The translations under genes and the position numbers were made by a program. 64,000 nt of DNA from an uncultured Pelagibacteraceae bacterium (GTDB lineage Bacteria > Pseudomonadota > Alphaproteobacteria > Pelagibacterales > Pelagibacteraceae): the NCBI GenBank assembly GCA_902519255.1, contig CABYIV010000001.1:248001-312000 (forward strand), read 5' to 3'. The notes beneath the pieces are model-generated. The model made no database searches. It saw only the letters and a program-made list of their open reading frames with translations, and was not told the origin of the DNA. The first letter of the stretch is position 1; every line of letters starts with the position of its first letter. This document shows, in pieces, positions 1 to 10,556 of the stretch.

Positions 1-1116
1 CAAAGCTGTCATTTTTCTGCCAGCTATATCAATATTAATATCTTTAAGGACTATGTTGTTAACATTTGATTTGTAACTAAAATTAATATTTTGAAATTTT
101 ATTGATGCATTACTTATATCTAATATTTTTCCATTTTCATTTGTTGAAATTTTATTTTGTTGATCAATAATAGGTAATATTCTTTTTCCTGCCGATAGTC
201 CTTGGCCAAAAGCAACGTTAACTGTTGCTAAAGACTTTACTGGTTGATAAGCAAGCATCATTGCAGCCAAAAAAGAGAAAAAATTGTTTATACTAAGCTG
301 GTCATTCATAATTAATTTTCCTGAGTAAAAAATTAATATTGCAATCATTATTCCAGTTACAACTTCCATTATTGGAGTGGATCTTATAAAAACAGTTGCA
401 ATTTTTATTGATTTTTCTTTTAGATCATTGACGAATTTTTCTGATCTTTCATGTTCATAATTCTCTCTTTGAAAAATTTTTATAATTTTATGATTTTTAA
501 AAAGATCAATTAAATATTTATTTAAGTCGCCTGACTTTTCTTGTGCTTCTGTGGCAACTTTAATAATACGTTTTCCTAATTTTTTTGCAGTTATCGTAGC
601 TATTGGAAGCATAATTAAAGCTATAAGAGAAAGCCTCCAATTTTGAAAGAACATCACAAATAATAAGCCAATAAGCGTTAAGCCATCCTTGAATAGGTTT
701 AAAACTGCATTACTTAGCATTCCGGTTATTTGATTTACATCAAAGTTGAGATTTGAAATATATTTACCCGAATGTTTATCTTCAATTTTTTCAGTATCAG
801 CTTTTATGAAAGAAGATAACATATCGATTTGAATATTTTTTTTCACTTCTTCTGCAGTTTTTATCATTAAAACTTTTGCTAAATATAGAGATATACCTTT
901 AGTAGCAAAAGCTATTATGATTAAAAGTGGAATTATGAAAATTAAACTTTGATCTTTGTTTATAAAAATTTTTTCTATTGCAGGGTCAAGTAACCATGCC
1001 GTTGCTGATGTGGCGCCAGCAACTAAAATTGAAAATACTATAGCAAGTATTATTTTGTTAAGATGTTTTGTTGTATAATCATTGTATAATCTTTTTATAA
1101 TATCAATATTTTTCAT
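1..1116 (-). CDS. MsbA-like ABC exporter, fused membrane/ATPase subunit (C-terminus cut by window start)
   Basis: My translation from the ATG at 1116 reads 372 residues and runs off the window. The visible part is an N-terminal exporter membrane domain with several hydrophobic helices, then the start of the nucleotide-binding domain (a KFQNINFSYKS-type first strand near residue 345). Walker A would lie just outside. Family knowledge: such half-transporters flip lipids, lipid A precursors or drugs; MsbA is a reasonable guess but the substrate is not shown. Its start overlaps the stop of the upstream prenyltransferase gene (TAATG), so the two are probably translated together. The ATPase motifs cannot be checked here. 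Confidence 0.85.
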   Translation of the reverse strand, partial: MKNIDIIKRLYNDYTTKHLNKIILAIVFSILVAGATSATAWLLDPAIEKIFINKDQSLIFIIPLLIIIAFATKGISLYLAKVLMIKTAEEVKKNIQIDMLSSFIKADTEKIEDKHSGKYISNLNFDVNQITGMLSNAVLNLFKDGLTLIGLLFVMFFQNWRLSLIALIMLPIATITAKKLGKRIIKVATEAQEKSGDLNKYLIDLFKNHKIIKIFQRENYEHERSEKFVNDLKEKSIKIATVFIRSTPIMEVVTGIMIAILIFYSGKLIMNDQLSINNFFSFLAAMMLAYQPVKSLATVNVAFGQGLSAGKRILPIIDQQNKISTNENGKILDISNASIKFQNINFSYKSNVNNIVLKDINIDIAGRKMTAL

Positions 1117-1985
1117 TAAGTTAATTTTCCTACTAACAAAATTATTAAAATAATAAGACCCAAAAGATTGTTGCTTTTAAATTTTTTTAAGCAGTCATTC
1201 CCACTTTCAGTATTTAATTTAAGAGATTGAAAAATTAACAAATGAGTTAAAGGCACTATTAAAGCAATATAATATAAATAATTAAAATTCATTTTATAAC
1301 CAACAAGAAACAATGATATTAAAAATATAATGTAACAAAACGATATAAATTTTTTTGGGTTATTTTTAAATTTAATCGATGTTGATTTAACTCCAATTAT
1401 TTCATCATCATTAATATCTTGATATCCATATATTGTGTCGTAACCTAATGTCCAAAATGTGGCTCCTAAATAAAATATAATTGGTACTATAGAAACTTCA
1501 TTTTGAATGGATATCCATGCCAAAACTAGACCGTAATTAAAAGTAATACCTAAAAAAAGTTGAGGCCAGTAAGTAAATCTTTTCATTAATGGATATGTAA
1601 AAGCTAATGGCATTGAAATAAGAGCCATATAAATAGTAAATTTGTTAAAATTTATCAAAACTAAAAAAGCGATTAAACATAAGATTGCAGCATATATTGC
1701 TGCATTAAATACTGAAATTTTTTCTGACGCGATTGGTCTATTTTTTGTTCTTTCGACTAACTTATCAATTTTTCTATCACTTATATCGTTAACAATACAT
1801 CCTGCTGATCTCATTAGAACAGATCCAGAAAAAAATAAAAAAGCATAAATAAAATAAGTATTTAAAGAAAGAGAAAAATCATATGAAATTGTTAAACCCC
1901 AAACACAAGGCCAAAATAGAAGCATGAAACCAATTGGTTTATTAAGTCTTGTTAATTCAATAAAAATTTTAACCTTTTCAGACAT
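1116..1985 (-). CDS. ubiA: 4-hydroxybenzoate polyprenyltransferase UbiA
   Basis: 289-residue integral membrane prenyltransferase that attaches the polyprenyl tail to 4-hydroxybenzoate in ubiquinone synthesis. Both Asp-rich diphosphate/Mg-binding motifs are visible: NDISDRKID at residues 66-74 and DTIYGYQDINDD at 183-194. The rest is a series of hydrophobic helices, and the length is normal for UbiA. The only other close family is heme O synthase, which is present separately as ctaB, so UbiA is the better call. It is the first gene of a two-gene minus-strand unit with the ABC exporter (TAATG junction) and is divergent from the small membrane protein at 2035. Confidence 0.93.
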   Translation of the reverse strand: MSEKVKIFIELTRLNKPIGFMLLFWPCVWGLTISYDFSLSLNTYFIYAFLFFSGSVLMRSAGCIVNDISDRKIDKLVERTKNRPIASEKISVFNAAIYAAILCLIAFLVLINFNKFTIYMALISMPLAFTYPLMKRFTYWPQLFLGITFNYGLVLAWISIQNEVSIVPIIFYLGATFWTLGYDTIYGYQDINDDEIIGVKSTSIKFKNNPKKFISFCYIIFLISLFLVGYKMNFNYLYYIALIVPLTHLLIFQSLKLNTESGNDCLKKFKSNNLLGLIILIILLVGKLT

Positions 1986-1992
1986 AATTTAC

Positions 1993-2021
1993 TTGTAAAT
2001 AACAAAGCGTAGATTCATAAT
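1993..2021 (+). promoter_or_regulatory. Candidate sigma70 promoter for the DUF2721-like gene
   Basis: TTGTAA (1993-1998), a 17-bp spacer, then CATAAT (2016-2021). The predicted transcript start is about 7 nt before the ATG at 2035. The -35 lies in the short inverted repeat ATTTACTTGTAAAT (1987-2000), which also abuts the ubiA start on the other strand. Confidence 0.45.
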
Positions 2022-2034
2022 CAAACTGATTCGC

Positions 2035-2442
2035 ATGAATATTGATTACACTGTTACCGCATTAATGTTTCCCGCCATTCCTCTTATTATGGCTGTCTAT
2101 AGTAACAGATTTCATACATTAAGTGGTTTGATTAGAAAAATACACGACGAATATGTTTTTGAAAAGCATACCCCACCAGAGTGGAAGCAGCAGTTAATTA
2201 ATTTAAATGATAGAGTAAAAAATTTAAGGATTACTATACTTTTTGCAGCATTTGGCTTTTTATTTAATATGCTTACTGTTTTTGCTCTTTATTTAGAGAC
2301 ATACTTTTTGGCTAGAATAATTTTTGGCTCTTGTTGTTTATCGATGATGGTTTCAATAATATTTTTTATAAGAGAAATACAAATTTCGACTAGAGCTTTA
2401 AGACTTCATCTTTCAGATATGGATGATCAATTTAAGGAATAA
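2035..2442 (+). CDS. Small membrane protein, DUF2721-like
   Basis: 135 residues. A hydrophobic N-terminal segment (about residues 7-22) is followed by a charged stretch with LSGLIRKIHDEY, then two hydrophobic helices (about 66-88 and 91-112) and a short polar tail. This layout, with a hydrophobic start and an R-rich segment after N-R-F, matches the DUF2721 family of uncharacterised membrane proteins; no function is known to me. It sits alone between divergent ubiA and the convergent quinone reductase gene, whose 3' end it overlaps by 11 bp. It has its own candidate promoter. The family assignment is from memory of the pattern and is moderate. Confidence 0.7.
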   Translation: MNIDYTVTALMFPAIPLIMAVYSNRFHTLSGLIRKIHDEYVFEKHTPPEWKQQLINLNDRVKNLRITILFAAFGFLFNMLTVFALYLETYFLARIIFGSCCLSMMVSIIFFIREIQISTRALRLHLSDMDDQFKE

Positions 2443-3403
2443 TAACCGCTGGTCCGGTTAAAACTCTATTCTCTAAATCTATGTGAGCTTGTTTAGCTTC
2501 ACTTAATTTGTATTTTTTAGATACCTCAATTTTTATTTTCCCTGATAGAACTGCATCAAAAACCAATTTAGCAGATTTTTCTAATTCATCTCTTGTAATT
2601 GTATAATGCATTATTGACGGTCTTGTAAAAAAAAGACCTTTTGTATTTATATGTTTCTTAACATCTATAGTGTGAACATATCCAGATGCATTTCCAAATG
2701 CTACCATCATCCCTCTAATTTTTAAACACTCTATTGATCCCTCAAAAGTTTTTGCTCCAACACCATCATAGACAACATCTATTCCGTTTTTACCTACTAT
2801 TTTTTCAACTTCTTCCACAAAATTATGATCTGTATAATTGATAACATGATGACACCCATTTTTTTTTGCTATTTCAACTTTTTCTTCAGATCCGACTGTT
2901 CCAATGACTTCACATCCTAATGCATTAGCCCACTGGCATAATATTTGACCAACACCACCAGCTGCAGCATGAAATAAAACTTTATCTCCTTTTTTTACAG
3001 CATATGATCTGTGTAACAAATATTCTGAAGTTATTCCTTTTAATAAAATACAAGAGGCTATTTCATCCGAAATACCTTCTGGCACCGTGACTAATTTTTC
3101 TTCTGGCATTATTTGTTTTTCTGAGTATCCACTTATTGGAGCAGATGCATGACTTACTCGATCTCCAACTTTAAAAAGACTTACTTCTGAGCCAATTTCT
3201 TCAACTACTCCAGATGCTTCTAATCCAAGTCCACTTGGTAATTCAATCGGATACAAACCTGTTCGATGGTAAACATCAATATAATTAAGTCCAACTGACA
3301 AATTTTTAACTAGAACTTCCTTTGGACCAGGTTTACCGATTTTAATATCCTTATATTCTAAGACTTCTGGACCACCAAACTTTTCAAATCTTATAGCTTT
3401 CAT
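2432..3403 (-). CDS. qor: NADPH:quinone oxidoreductase, zinc-free MDR family
   Basis: 323 residues with the MDR fold: an N-terminal GroES-like domain containing NYIDVYHRTGLY (40-51), then a Rossmann domain with the nucleotide loop AAAGGVGQ (146-153) and the YDGVG segment typical of quinone oxidoreductases. No cluster of catalytic zinc cysteines is visible. The family reduces quinones or related enones with NADPH in the cytoplasm; the natural substrate here is unknown. It lies 2 bp after the pirin gene on the same strand, in a row HAD-pirin-qor that reads as one operon. Length is normal for the family. Confidence 0.88.
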   Translation of the reverse strand: MKAIRFEKFGGPEVLEYKDIKIGKPGPKEVLVKNLSVGLNYIDVYHRTGLYPIELPSGLGLEASGVVEEIGSEVSLFKVGDRVSHASAPISGYSEKQIMPEEKLVTVPEGISDEIASCILLKGITSEYLLHRSYAVKKGDKVLFHAAAGGVGQILCQWANALGCEVIGTVGSEEKVEIAKKNGCHHVINYTDHNFVEEVEKIVGKNGIDVVYDGVGAKTFEGSIECLKIRGMMVAFGNASGYVHTIDVKKHINTKGLFFTRPSIMHYTITRDELEKSAKLVFDAVLSGKIKIEVSKKYKLSEAKQAHIDLENRVLTGPAVIIP

Positions 3404-3405
3404 AT

Positions 3406-4251
3406 TTACTTTACAAAATTACCATTATGATAATCATCAATTGCTTGAAGTATTTCTTGTTTAGTATTCATGACGAATGGGCCGCCTCTTGCAATCTGTT
3501 CTCCTATCGGTTTTCCAGATATTAGTAAAAATTTAGCGTTTGTTAAAGCAGTTACTTTCAAGTTTTCACCTTTAGATAATAAAATTAAAGTAGAGTCTTT
3601 AACACTTTCATGTTTATTGTTTCCAATTTCTATCTCACCTTCAATTAAATATATGAATGAATTGTGTGTGGATGGAACTTGATGATTAAAAATTTTACTC
3701 TCATGTAATTCTACATCAAAATAAATTGGGTCGACATTGTGTTTTTTTATTGGACCTTCTGAATTTTCAAACTTTCCAGCTATTACTTTTATAAATTTAT
3801 CTTCATCTTTATGTGTGCTCATTTTATCAGCATCTATATAATGGTACTCTGGTTTGCTCATCTTTTCGCTAGCAGGCATATTAATCCATAATTGAAAACC
3901 ATGAAGTTTTCCATCGTTCATAGTTGGCATTTCAGAATGAATTATTCCACTGCCAGTTTTCATCCACTGTACATCTCCTGCAGTCATTTTTCCTTGACCA
4001 CCTGTACTATCTTTATGTTCAAAACTTCCAGCTAACATGTATGTAACTGTTTCAATTCCTCTGTGTGGATGAGGAGGAAAGCCTGCAATGTAATCATCTT
4101 TATTTTCTGATCCAAATTCATCTAACATTAAAAATGGATCATAATAATTTGGTTCAACACCAATACTTCTTTTTAATTTAACTCCCGCACCATCTGATGC
4201 TGGTGTTGGATCTATAATTTTTTCTACTTCTATATTTGTCATGTGTTTCAT
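3406..4251 (-). CDS. Pirin family cupin protein
   Basis: 281-residue bicupin. The pirin metal site is complete: HPHRG at 61-65 and HSE at 105-107 supply the three His and one Glu that bind iron in characterised pirins, and RGIETVTYML follows as usual. Some family members are quercetin dioxygenases and others are redox-sensing regulators; the sequence does not decide between them. It sits between the dehalogenase-like gene (11 bp upstream) and the quinone reductase (2 bp downstream), which suggests a shared role with quinone-like or phenolic compounds, but that is inference. ATG codons at residues 1 and 4 are both possible starts. Confidence 0.9.
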   Translation of the reverse strand: MKHMTNIEVEKIIDPTPASDGAGVKLKRSIGVEPNYYDPFLMLDEFGSENKDDYIAGFPPHPHRGIETVTYMLAGSFEHKDSTGGQGKMTAGDVQWMKTGSGIIHSEMPTMNDGKLHGFQLWINMPASEKMSKPEYHYIDADKMSTHKDEDKFIKVIAGKFENSEGPIKKHNVDPIYFDVELHESKIFNHQVPSTHNSFIYLIEGEIEIGNNKHESVKDSTLILLSKGENLKVTALTNAKFLLISGKPIGEQIARGGPFVMNTKQEILQAIDDYHNGNFVK

Positions 4252-4262
4252 ATAGGATATAT

Positions 4263-4925
4263 CTAAATTAAATCAAGCAATTCTGATAAATTACTTATTT
4301 GTTTGTTAGGTTCAAAATCTAATTTATCAAAAATATTATTATTTCTATTCACCCAAACAGTGTTGTATCCATAATTTCCTGCGCCAGATACATCCCATGT
4401 ATTTGCACTTAAGAATAAAACTTCATTCTTTTCAATATTATATTTATTTATTGGAAGGTCGTAAACTTTTGAATCTGGTTTAAAAATACCAACTTCCTCT
4501 ACAGAAAAAATATCATCAAAAATATCTTTTAACCCATTACTAACAACAAGTTCATTTAAAAGGTCAGGTGTACCATTTGATAGAATTGCTAATTTATAAT
4601 TTGATAGTTTTAATTTATTTAAAGCATCCCTTACTTCTGTAAATGGTGAAAGCACTTTATATAAATTCAATAGTTCTGATCTCATTGCAGTATCAATATT
4701 GTAAAAATTCATAGATTTGTCCAAACTATCTTCGGTGATTTGCCAAAAATCCTTATGTCTTTTCATTAAACTTCTTAGCCAAGTATATTCAAGCTGTGTA
4801 GTTCTCCAATAATTAGCAAATCCTTCCCATTTATCGCCCAATCTTTCTTTGCATTTTTCAGCTGCAGAATTAACATCAAATAAAGTTCCGTATGCATCAA
4901 ATATGATTGCTTTAATATTTTTCAT
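4263..4925 (-). CDS. HAD hydrolase, (S)-2-haloacid dehalogenase type II
   Basis: 220-residue HAD-superfamily enzyme. The nucleophile Asp10 sits in FDAYGTLFDV, followed by the SNG motif, the KPDSKVY motif, and SANTWDVSGAG near the C-terminus, the hallmark of type II 2-haloacid dehalogenases. These hydrolyse L-2-haloacids to D-2-hydroxyacids, but many family members act on unknown small phosphates or acids. First gene of the HAD-pirin-quinone reductase set and divergent from rsmE with only 17 bp between start codons. Length is typical. The family is clear; activity on haloacids is not proven by sequence. Confidence 0.87.
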   Translation of the reverse strand: MKNIKAIIFDAYGTLFDVNSAAEKCKERLGDKWEGFANYWRTTQLEYTWLRSLMKRHKDFWQITEDSLDKSMNFYNIDTAMRSELLNLYKVLSPFTEVRDALNKLKLSNYKLAILSNGTPDLLNELVVSNGLKDIFDDIFSVEEVGIFKPDSKVYDLPINKYNIEKNEVLFLSANTWDVSGAGNYGYNTVWVNRNNNIFDKLDFEPNKQISNLSELLDLI

Positions 4926-4942
4926 AAATTAATTTAATTATA

Positions 4943-5641
4943 ATGAGTAATATTAGAATATTTTATCCAGAAAAATTATCAATTAATTTAGAAACTAATT
5001 TAACTAAGTCTCAGTCACATTATTTATTGAAAGTAATGAGGATTAAACAAGGAGAGACCTTTTCAGTTTTTAATAAATCTGGAGAATGGAAGTCAATTGT
5101 AACTGAAATTTCAAAAAGCAGCTTAAATTTCAAGGTTGTTGAACAGTTGAGACAAAAAGATAAAGAGCAAGAAATCTGGTTAGCCTTCTCACCCATTAAA
5201 TCAAATTATTTTAACTTCATGATACAAAAAGCAACTGAGCTTGGAGTAACAAAATTTGTACCAATTATTTCCGAAAGGACAATTGTTAGAAAAGTAAATA
5301 ATGAGAGACTAAATAAAATAGTTATAGAGTCGTGTGAACAAAGTAATAGAATAAATATTCCTTCAATTGAAAAACCTAAATCATTAGATAAATTCCTGTC
5401 TAACAATTCAGATATCAATTTAATTTTTGCAGATTTAAATACAAATAATAAAAAAATTAAGATTTCTAATTCAAAACCAAATTGTCTTTTAATTGGTCCT
5501 GAAGGGGATTATTCAGCTGATGAAATTAAAAAGATTCTAAACTTTAAAGGGTCTCAATCGATAAAACTAAGCGATAACATTTTAAGGTCTGAAACTGCGG
5601 TTATATCCGCGTTATCTGTCATCAATTATTTGCAAAATTGA
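4943..5641 (+). CDS. rsmE: 16S rRNA (uracil1498-N3)-methyltransferase RsmE
   Basis: 232-residue SPOUT-class methyltransferase that makes m3U1498 in 16S rRNA. The N-terminal PUA-like domain (about 1-70) is followed by the knotted catalytic domain with LIGPEGDY (183-190) and LSDNILRSETA (209-219), both diagnostic of RsmE. The length is normal. It is the first gene of a long plus-strand series and ends 59 bp before the coxB start. That gap contains a promoter-like sequence, so rsmE and the oxidase genes may be transcribed separately. Confidence 0.93.
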   Translation: MSNIRIFYPEKLSINLETNLTKSQSHYLLKVMRIKQGETFSVFNKSGEWKSIVTEISKSSLNFKVVEQLRQKDKEQEIWLAFSPIKSNYFNFMIQKATELGVTKFVPIISERTIVRKVNNERLNKIVIESCEQSNRINIPSIEKPKSLDKFLSNNSDINLIFADLNTNNKKIKISNSKPNCLLIGPEGDYSADEIKKILNFKGSQSIKLSDNILRSETAVISALSVINYLQN

Positions 5642-5645
5642 TAAA

Positions 5646-5676
5646 TTGTCGCGAATTCTCTGGTATTTTTTATAAT
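5646..5676 (+). promoter_or_regulatory. Candidate promoter of the cytochrome oxidase operon
   Basis: A consensus -10 TATAAT (5671-5676) lies 24 bp before the coxB ATG. The best -35-like hexamer is TTGTCG (5646-5651), giving a long 19-bp spacer, so the -35 is weak. This is the largest gap upstream of the cox genes. Confidence 0.45.
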
Positions 5677-5700
5677 ATTTTCGATCTATATAGAAAACAA

Positions 5701-8150
<2,450 letters not shown>

Positions 8151-8177
8151 TAACGTCTTAAGATATAAAAAACTAAA

Positions 8178-9086
8178 ATGGCTACGACGTATTCTAAAGT
8201 AAAAAAATCATATTACGAACTAGGTATTATTACTGAATTATTAAAGTTAATGAAACCAAGAGTAATGTCTCTTGTTATTTTCACATGTGCAGTTGGTCTA
8301 TTAACAGCTCCTACTTCAGTTTCATTTCAACAATCAGTGTTTGGGATATTAATTGTAGCCTTTGGCGCTGGAGCAGCGGGAGCACTTAACATGTGGTATG
8401 AAGCTGACTTAGATAAATTAATGTCTAGAACTTGCCTGCGTCCAATTCCAAGAGGAAAGCTGAATAGAAACCAAGCATTATATTTTGGAACATCTCTGTC
8501 AGTTATTTCAGTTGTAAGCTTATACTTTGTTACAAATGCTTTATCAGCATTTCTATTATTGTTTACGATATTATTTTACGTATTTGTTTATACAATTTGG
8601 TTAAAAAGAAAAACTCCACAAAATATTGTTATAGGTGGAGCGTCAGGAGCTTTACCACCAGTAATTGGATGGGCAATAGCAACAAATTCTATTTCATTGG
8701 AGTCTATTGCTTTTTTTTTAATAATTTTCTTTTGGACACCGTCACACTTTTGGGCATTAAGCTTATACAAAGCTGATGATTATAAAAAAGCAGGTATTCC
8801 AATGCTTCCGGTAACTAATGGAATTCAGGATACTAAAAAGAATATTCTAATTTATTCTTTACTAATGATACCTACAATTATTTTCCCATATTATATTGGA
8901 TTTGTCGGCGAAGTATTCTTAACACTTAGCCTACTACTTACATTTTATTATAATTTAATTTGTTACCAGCTTTACAACTATAAAGTTGGAAAATTTAACA
9001 TAAAGAAAGCTAGACATATTTTCAGCTATTCAATTATTTATCTATTTTTAATATTTGTTTTTTTCTTAGTGGATAAAGTTTTATGA
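8178..9086 (+). CDS. ctaB: Protoheme IX farnesyltransferase (heme O synthase)
   Basis: 302-residue UbiA-superfamily membrane enzyme that adds a farnesyl group to heme b, the first step to heme A for the aa3 oxidase. The active-site motif NMWYEADLDKLMSRT (71-85) with RTCLRP and the later KADDY segment are characteristic of CyoE/CtaB and separate it from UbiA. About nine hydrophobic helices follow. The stop overlaps the start of the 41-residue coxF gene (ATGA), so translation is likely coupled. No heme A synthase (ctaA) is in this window. Confidence 0.94.
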   Translation: MATTYSKVKKSYYELGIITELLKLMKPRVMSLVIFTCAVGLLTAPTSVSFQQSVFGILIVAFGAGAAGALNMWYEADLDKLMSRTCLRPIPRGKLNRNQALYFGTSLSVISVVSLYFVTNALSAFLLLFTILFYVFVYTIWLKRKTPQNIVIGGASGALPPVIGWAIATNSISLESIAFFLIIFFWTPSHFWALSLYKADDYKKAGIPMLPVTNGIQDTKKNILIYSLLMIPTIIFPYYIGFVGEVFLTLSLLLTFYYNLICYQLYNYKVGKFNIKKARHIFSYSIIYLFLIFVFFLVDKVL

Positions 9087-9208
9087 TAGTCAAAGATCAA
9101 AAATTAAAAAAGAAAAATTTATGGACAGCAGTTGGTTTGGTTGCATTTATAGTTTTCTTATTCATTTTCACACTATTTAATATTGGAGTATTTGAAAGAC
9201 CTTTATGA
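9083..9208 (+). CDS. coxF: CoxF-like small single-span membrane protein of the oxidase cluster
   Basis: Very short ORF, 41 residues, starting MIVKDQKLKKKNLW and containing one hydrophobic helix (about residues 15-34) before GVFERPL. It overlaps ctaB by ATGA at its start and ctaG by ATGA at its end, so it is held in a continuous coupled reading chain. Alphaproteobacteria commonly carry a small coxF-type gene exactly between ctaB and ctaG; I use position, size and topology, not strong sequence conservation. Its role in oxidase assembly is not well defined. Confidence 0.78.
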   Translation: MIVKDQKLKKKNLWTAVGLVAFIVFLFIFTLFNIGVFERPL

Positions 9209-9753
9209 TTAAAAAAAATACTTTAACTCCACTAATTCTAGCAGGAATTTTTGTCTTTATGTTGGGATTATCTTTTGCGGCTGTGCCTCTGTATGATTTA
9301 TTTTGCAGAGTAACTGGCTTTGGTGGAACAACACAAATATCCAAAGAGGCTCCTAATATAGTTTTAGATAAAAAAATAAATGTAAGATTAGATACCAACG
9401 TTAACAGTGCTCTTGATTGGAATTTTGATGTTGATCAAAAAACAATGGATGTTCAGCCAGGCAAGGTATACAGAATTAAATTTGAAGTGGAAAACACGGG
9501 AGATGAAATTTCATCTGCTGTGGCTACATATAATGTTTCTCCATCATCATTTGGAGCATATTTTAATAAATTAGGCTGTTTTTGCTTTGAAAAACAAACA
9601 TTAGATCCGGGGGAAAAGGCAAGTTACACCCTAGTTTTTTACCTAGATCCAGAATTAGTAAATGATCCAAAAACATCTAGAGTTGAAGATGTTACTATGT
9701 CATATACTTTTTTCTCATCTGAATATTATAAAAACGAAAAAAAAGAGAGTTAA
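9205..9753 (+). CDS. ctaG: Cytochrome c oxidase assembly protein CtaG/Cox11
   Basis: 182 residues: one N-terminal membrane helix (about 9-29), then a periplasmic immunoglobulin-like copper domain. The copper-binding motif CFCF is at 125-128, and a further conserved Cys is in DLFCRVTG (residue 34). Cox11 delivers copper to the CuB centre of subunit I. The ATG overlaps the coxF stop (ATGA), and coxC begins 5 bp downstream. Length and domain order are normal for the alphaproteobacterial protein. Confidence 0.95.
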   Translation: MIKKNTLTPLILAGIFVFMLGLSFAAVPLYDLFCRVTGFGGTTQISKEAPNIVLDKKINVRLDTNVNSALDWNFDVDQKTMDVQPGKVYRIKFEVENTGDEISSAVATYNVSPSSFGAYFNKLGCFCFEKQTLDPGEKASYTLVFYLDPELVNDPKTSRVEDVTMSYTFFSSEYYKNEKKES

Positions 9754-9758
9754 AATAA

Positions 9759-10550
9759 ATGTCTGCATCTGGTCAAAAACATGATTATCATTTAGTTGAC
9801 CCTAGTCCTTGGCCTCTAGCTACATCTATAGCAACACTAGTTACTGCAGTTGGATCTGTTTATTATTTCCACAGTAAAGTTATGTGGGCAATGGTTTTAG
9901 GTTTTTTACTTATAATTTATTGTGCATTCATGTGGTTCAGAGATGTCGTAATTGAAGCTGAGCACAAAGGTCATCACACACCCGTTGTTCAAATTCATCA
10001 CAGATATGGAATGACATTATTTATTGCATCTGAGGTAATGTTTTTTGTTGCATGGTTTTGGGCATACTTTGATGCAAGTTTGTTTCCAAATGAATTCATG
10101 GGAAATGTATGGCCGCCAAAAGATATTGAGACTTTTGATCCATGGGATATCCCACTTATAAATACTCTTGTCTTACTTTTATCTGGTACAACAGTAACTT
10201 GGGCACACCATTCTTTATTAGAGGATGATAGAAAAGGATTTATAAATGGTCTAATTTGTACAGTAATTTTAGGAGCATTCTTTACGTTATTGCAAATATA
10301 TGAATACCAACACGCTACATTTAGTTTTTCAGGCCATATTTATGGAGCTACATTCTATATGGCCACAGGGTTTCATGGTTTCCACGTTTTAGTTGGGACT
10401 ATTTTTTTAGCGGTTTGCTTATGGAGAGGTAAATTAGGACATTTTACTAAAGAACATCACTTTGGTTTCGAGGCTGCTGCTTGGTACTGGCACTTTGTTG
10501 ACGTTGTCTGGTTATTCTTATTTGCAGCTATTTACATTTGGGGAAGTTAA
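9759..10550 (+). CDS. coxC: Cytochrome c oxidase subunit III
   Basis: 263 residues with seven hydrophobic helices, the usual size for subunit III. Family signatures visible: HDYHLVDPSPWPL at the N-terminus, FWAYFDASLFP, the TWAHHSLL segment, and GFHGFHVLVGT followed by the C-terminal AAWYWHFVDVVWLFLF. It stabilises the catalytic core and proton uptake. It follows ctaG by 5 bp and precedes the surf1 gene by 6 bp. The DUF983 gene often found between coxC and surf1 in other alphaproteobacteria is absent here. Confidence 0.96.
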   Translation: MSASGQKHDYHLVDPSPWPLATSIATLVTAVGSVYYFHSKVMWAMVLGFLLIIYCAFMWFRDVVIEAEHKGHHTPVVQIHHRYGMTLFIASEVMFFVAWFWAYFDASLFPNEFMGNVWPPKDIETFDPWDIPLINTLVLLLSGTTVTWAHHSLLEDDRKGFINGLICTVILGAFFTLLQIYEYQHATFSFSGHIYGATFYMATGFHGFHVLVGTIFLAVCLWRGKLGHFTKEHHFGFEAAAWYWHFVDVVWLFLFAAIYIWGS

Positions 10551-10556
10551 TAGTTC

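Noticed and set aside
5638-5700. Upstream start for coxB
   Set aside because: Would overlap rsmE, spans the candidate promoter, and puts 21 odd residues before a clean signal peptide.
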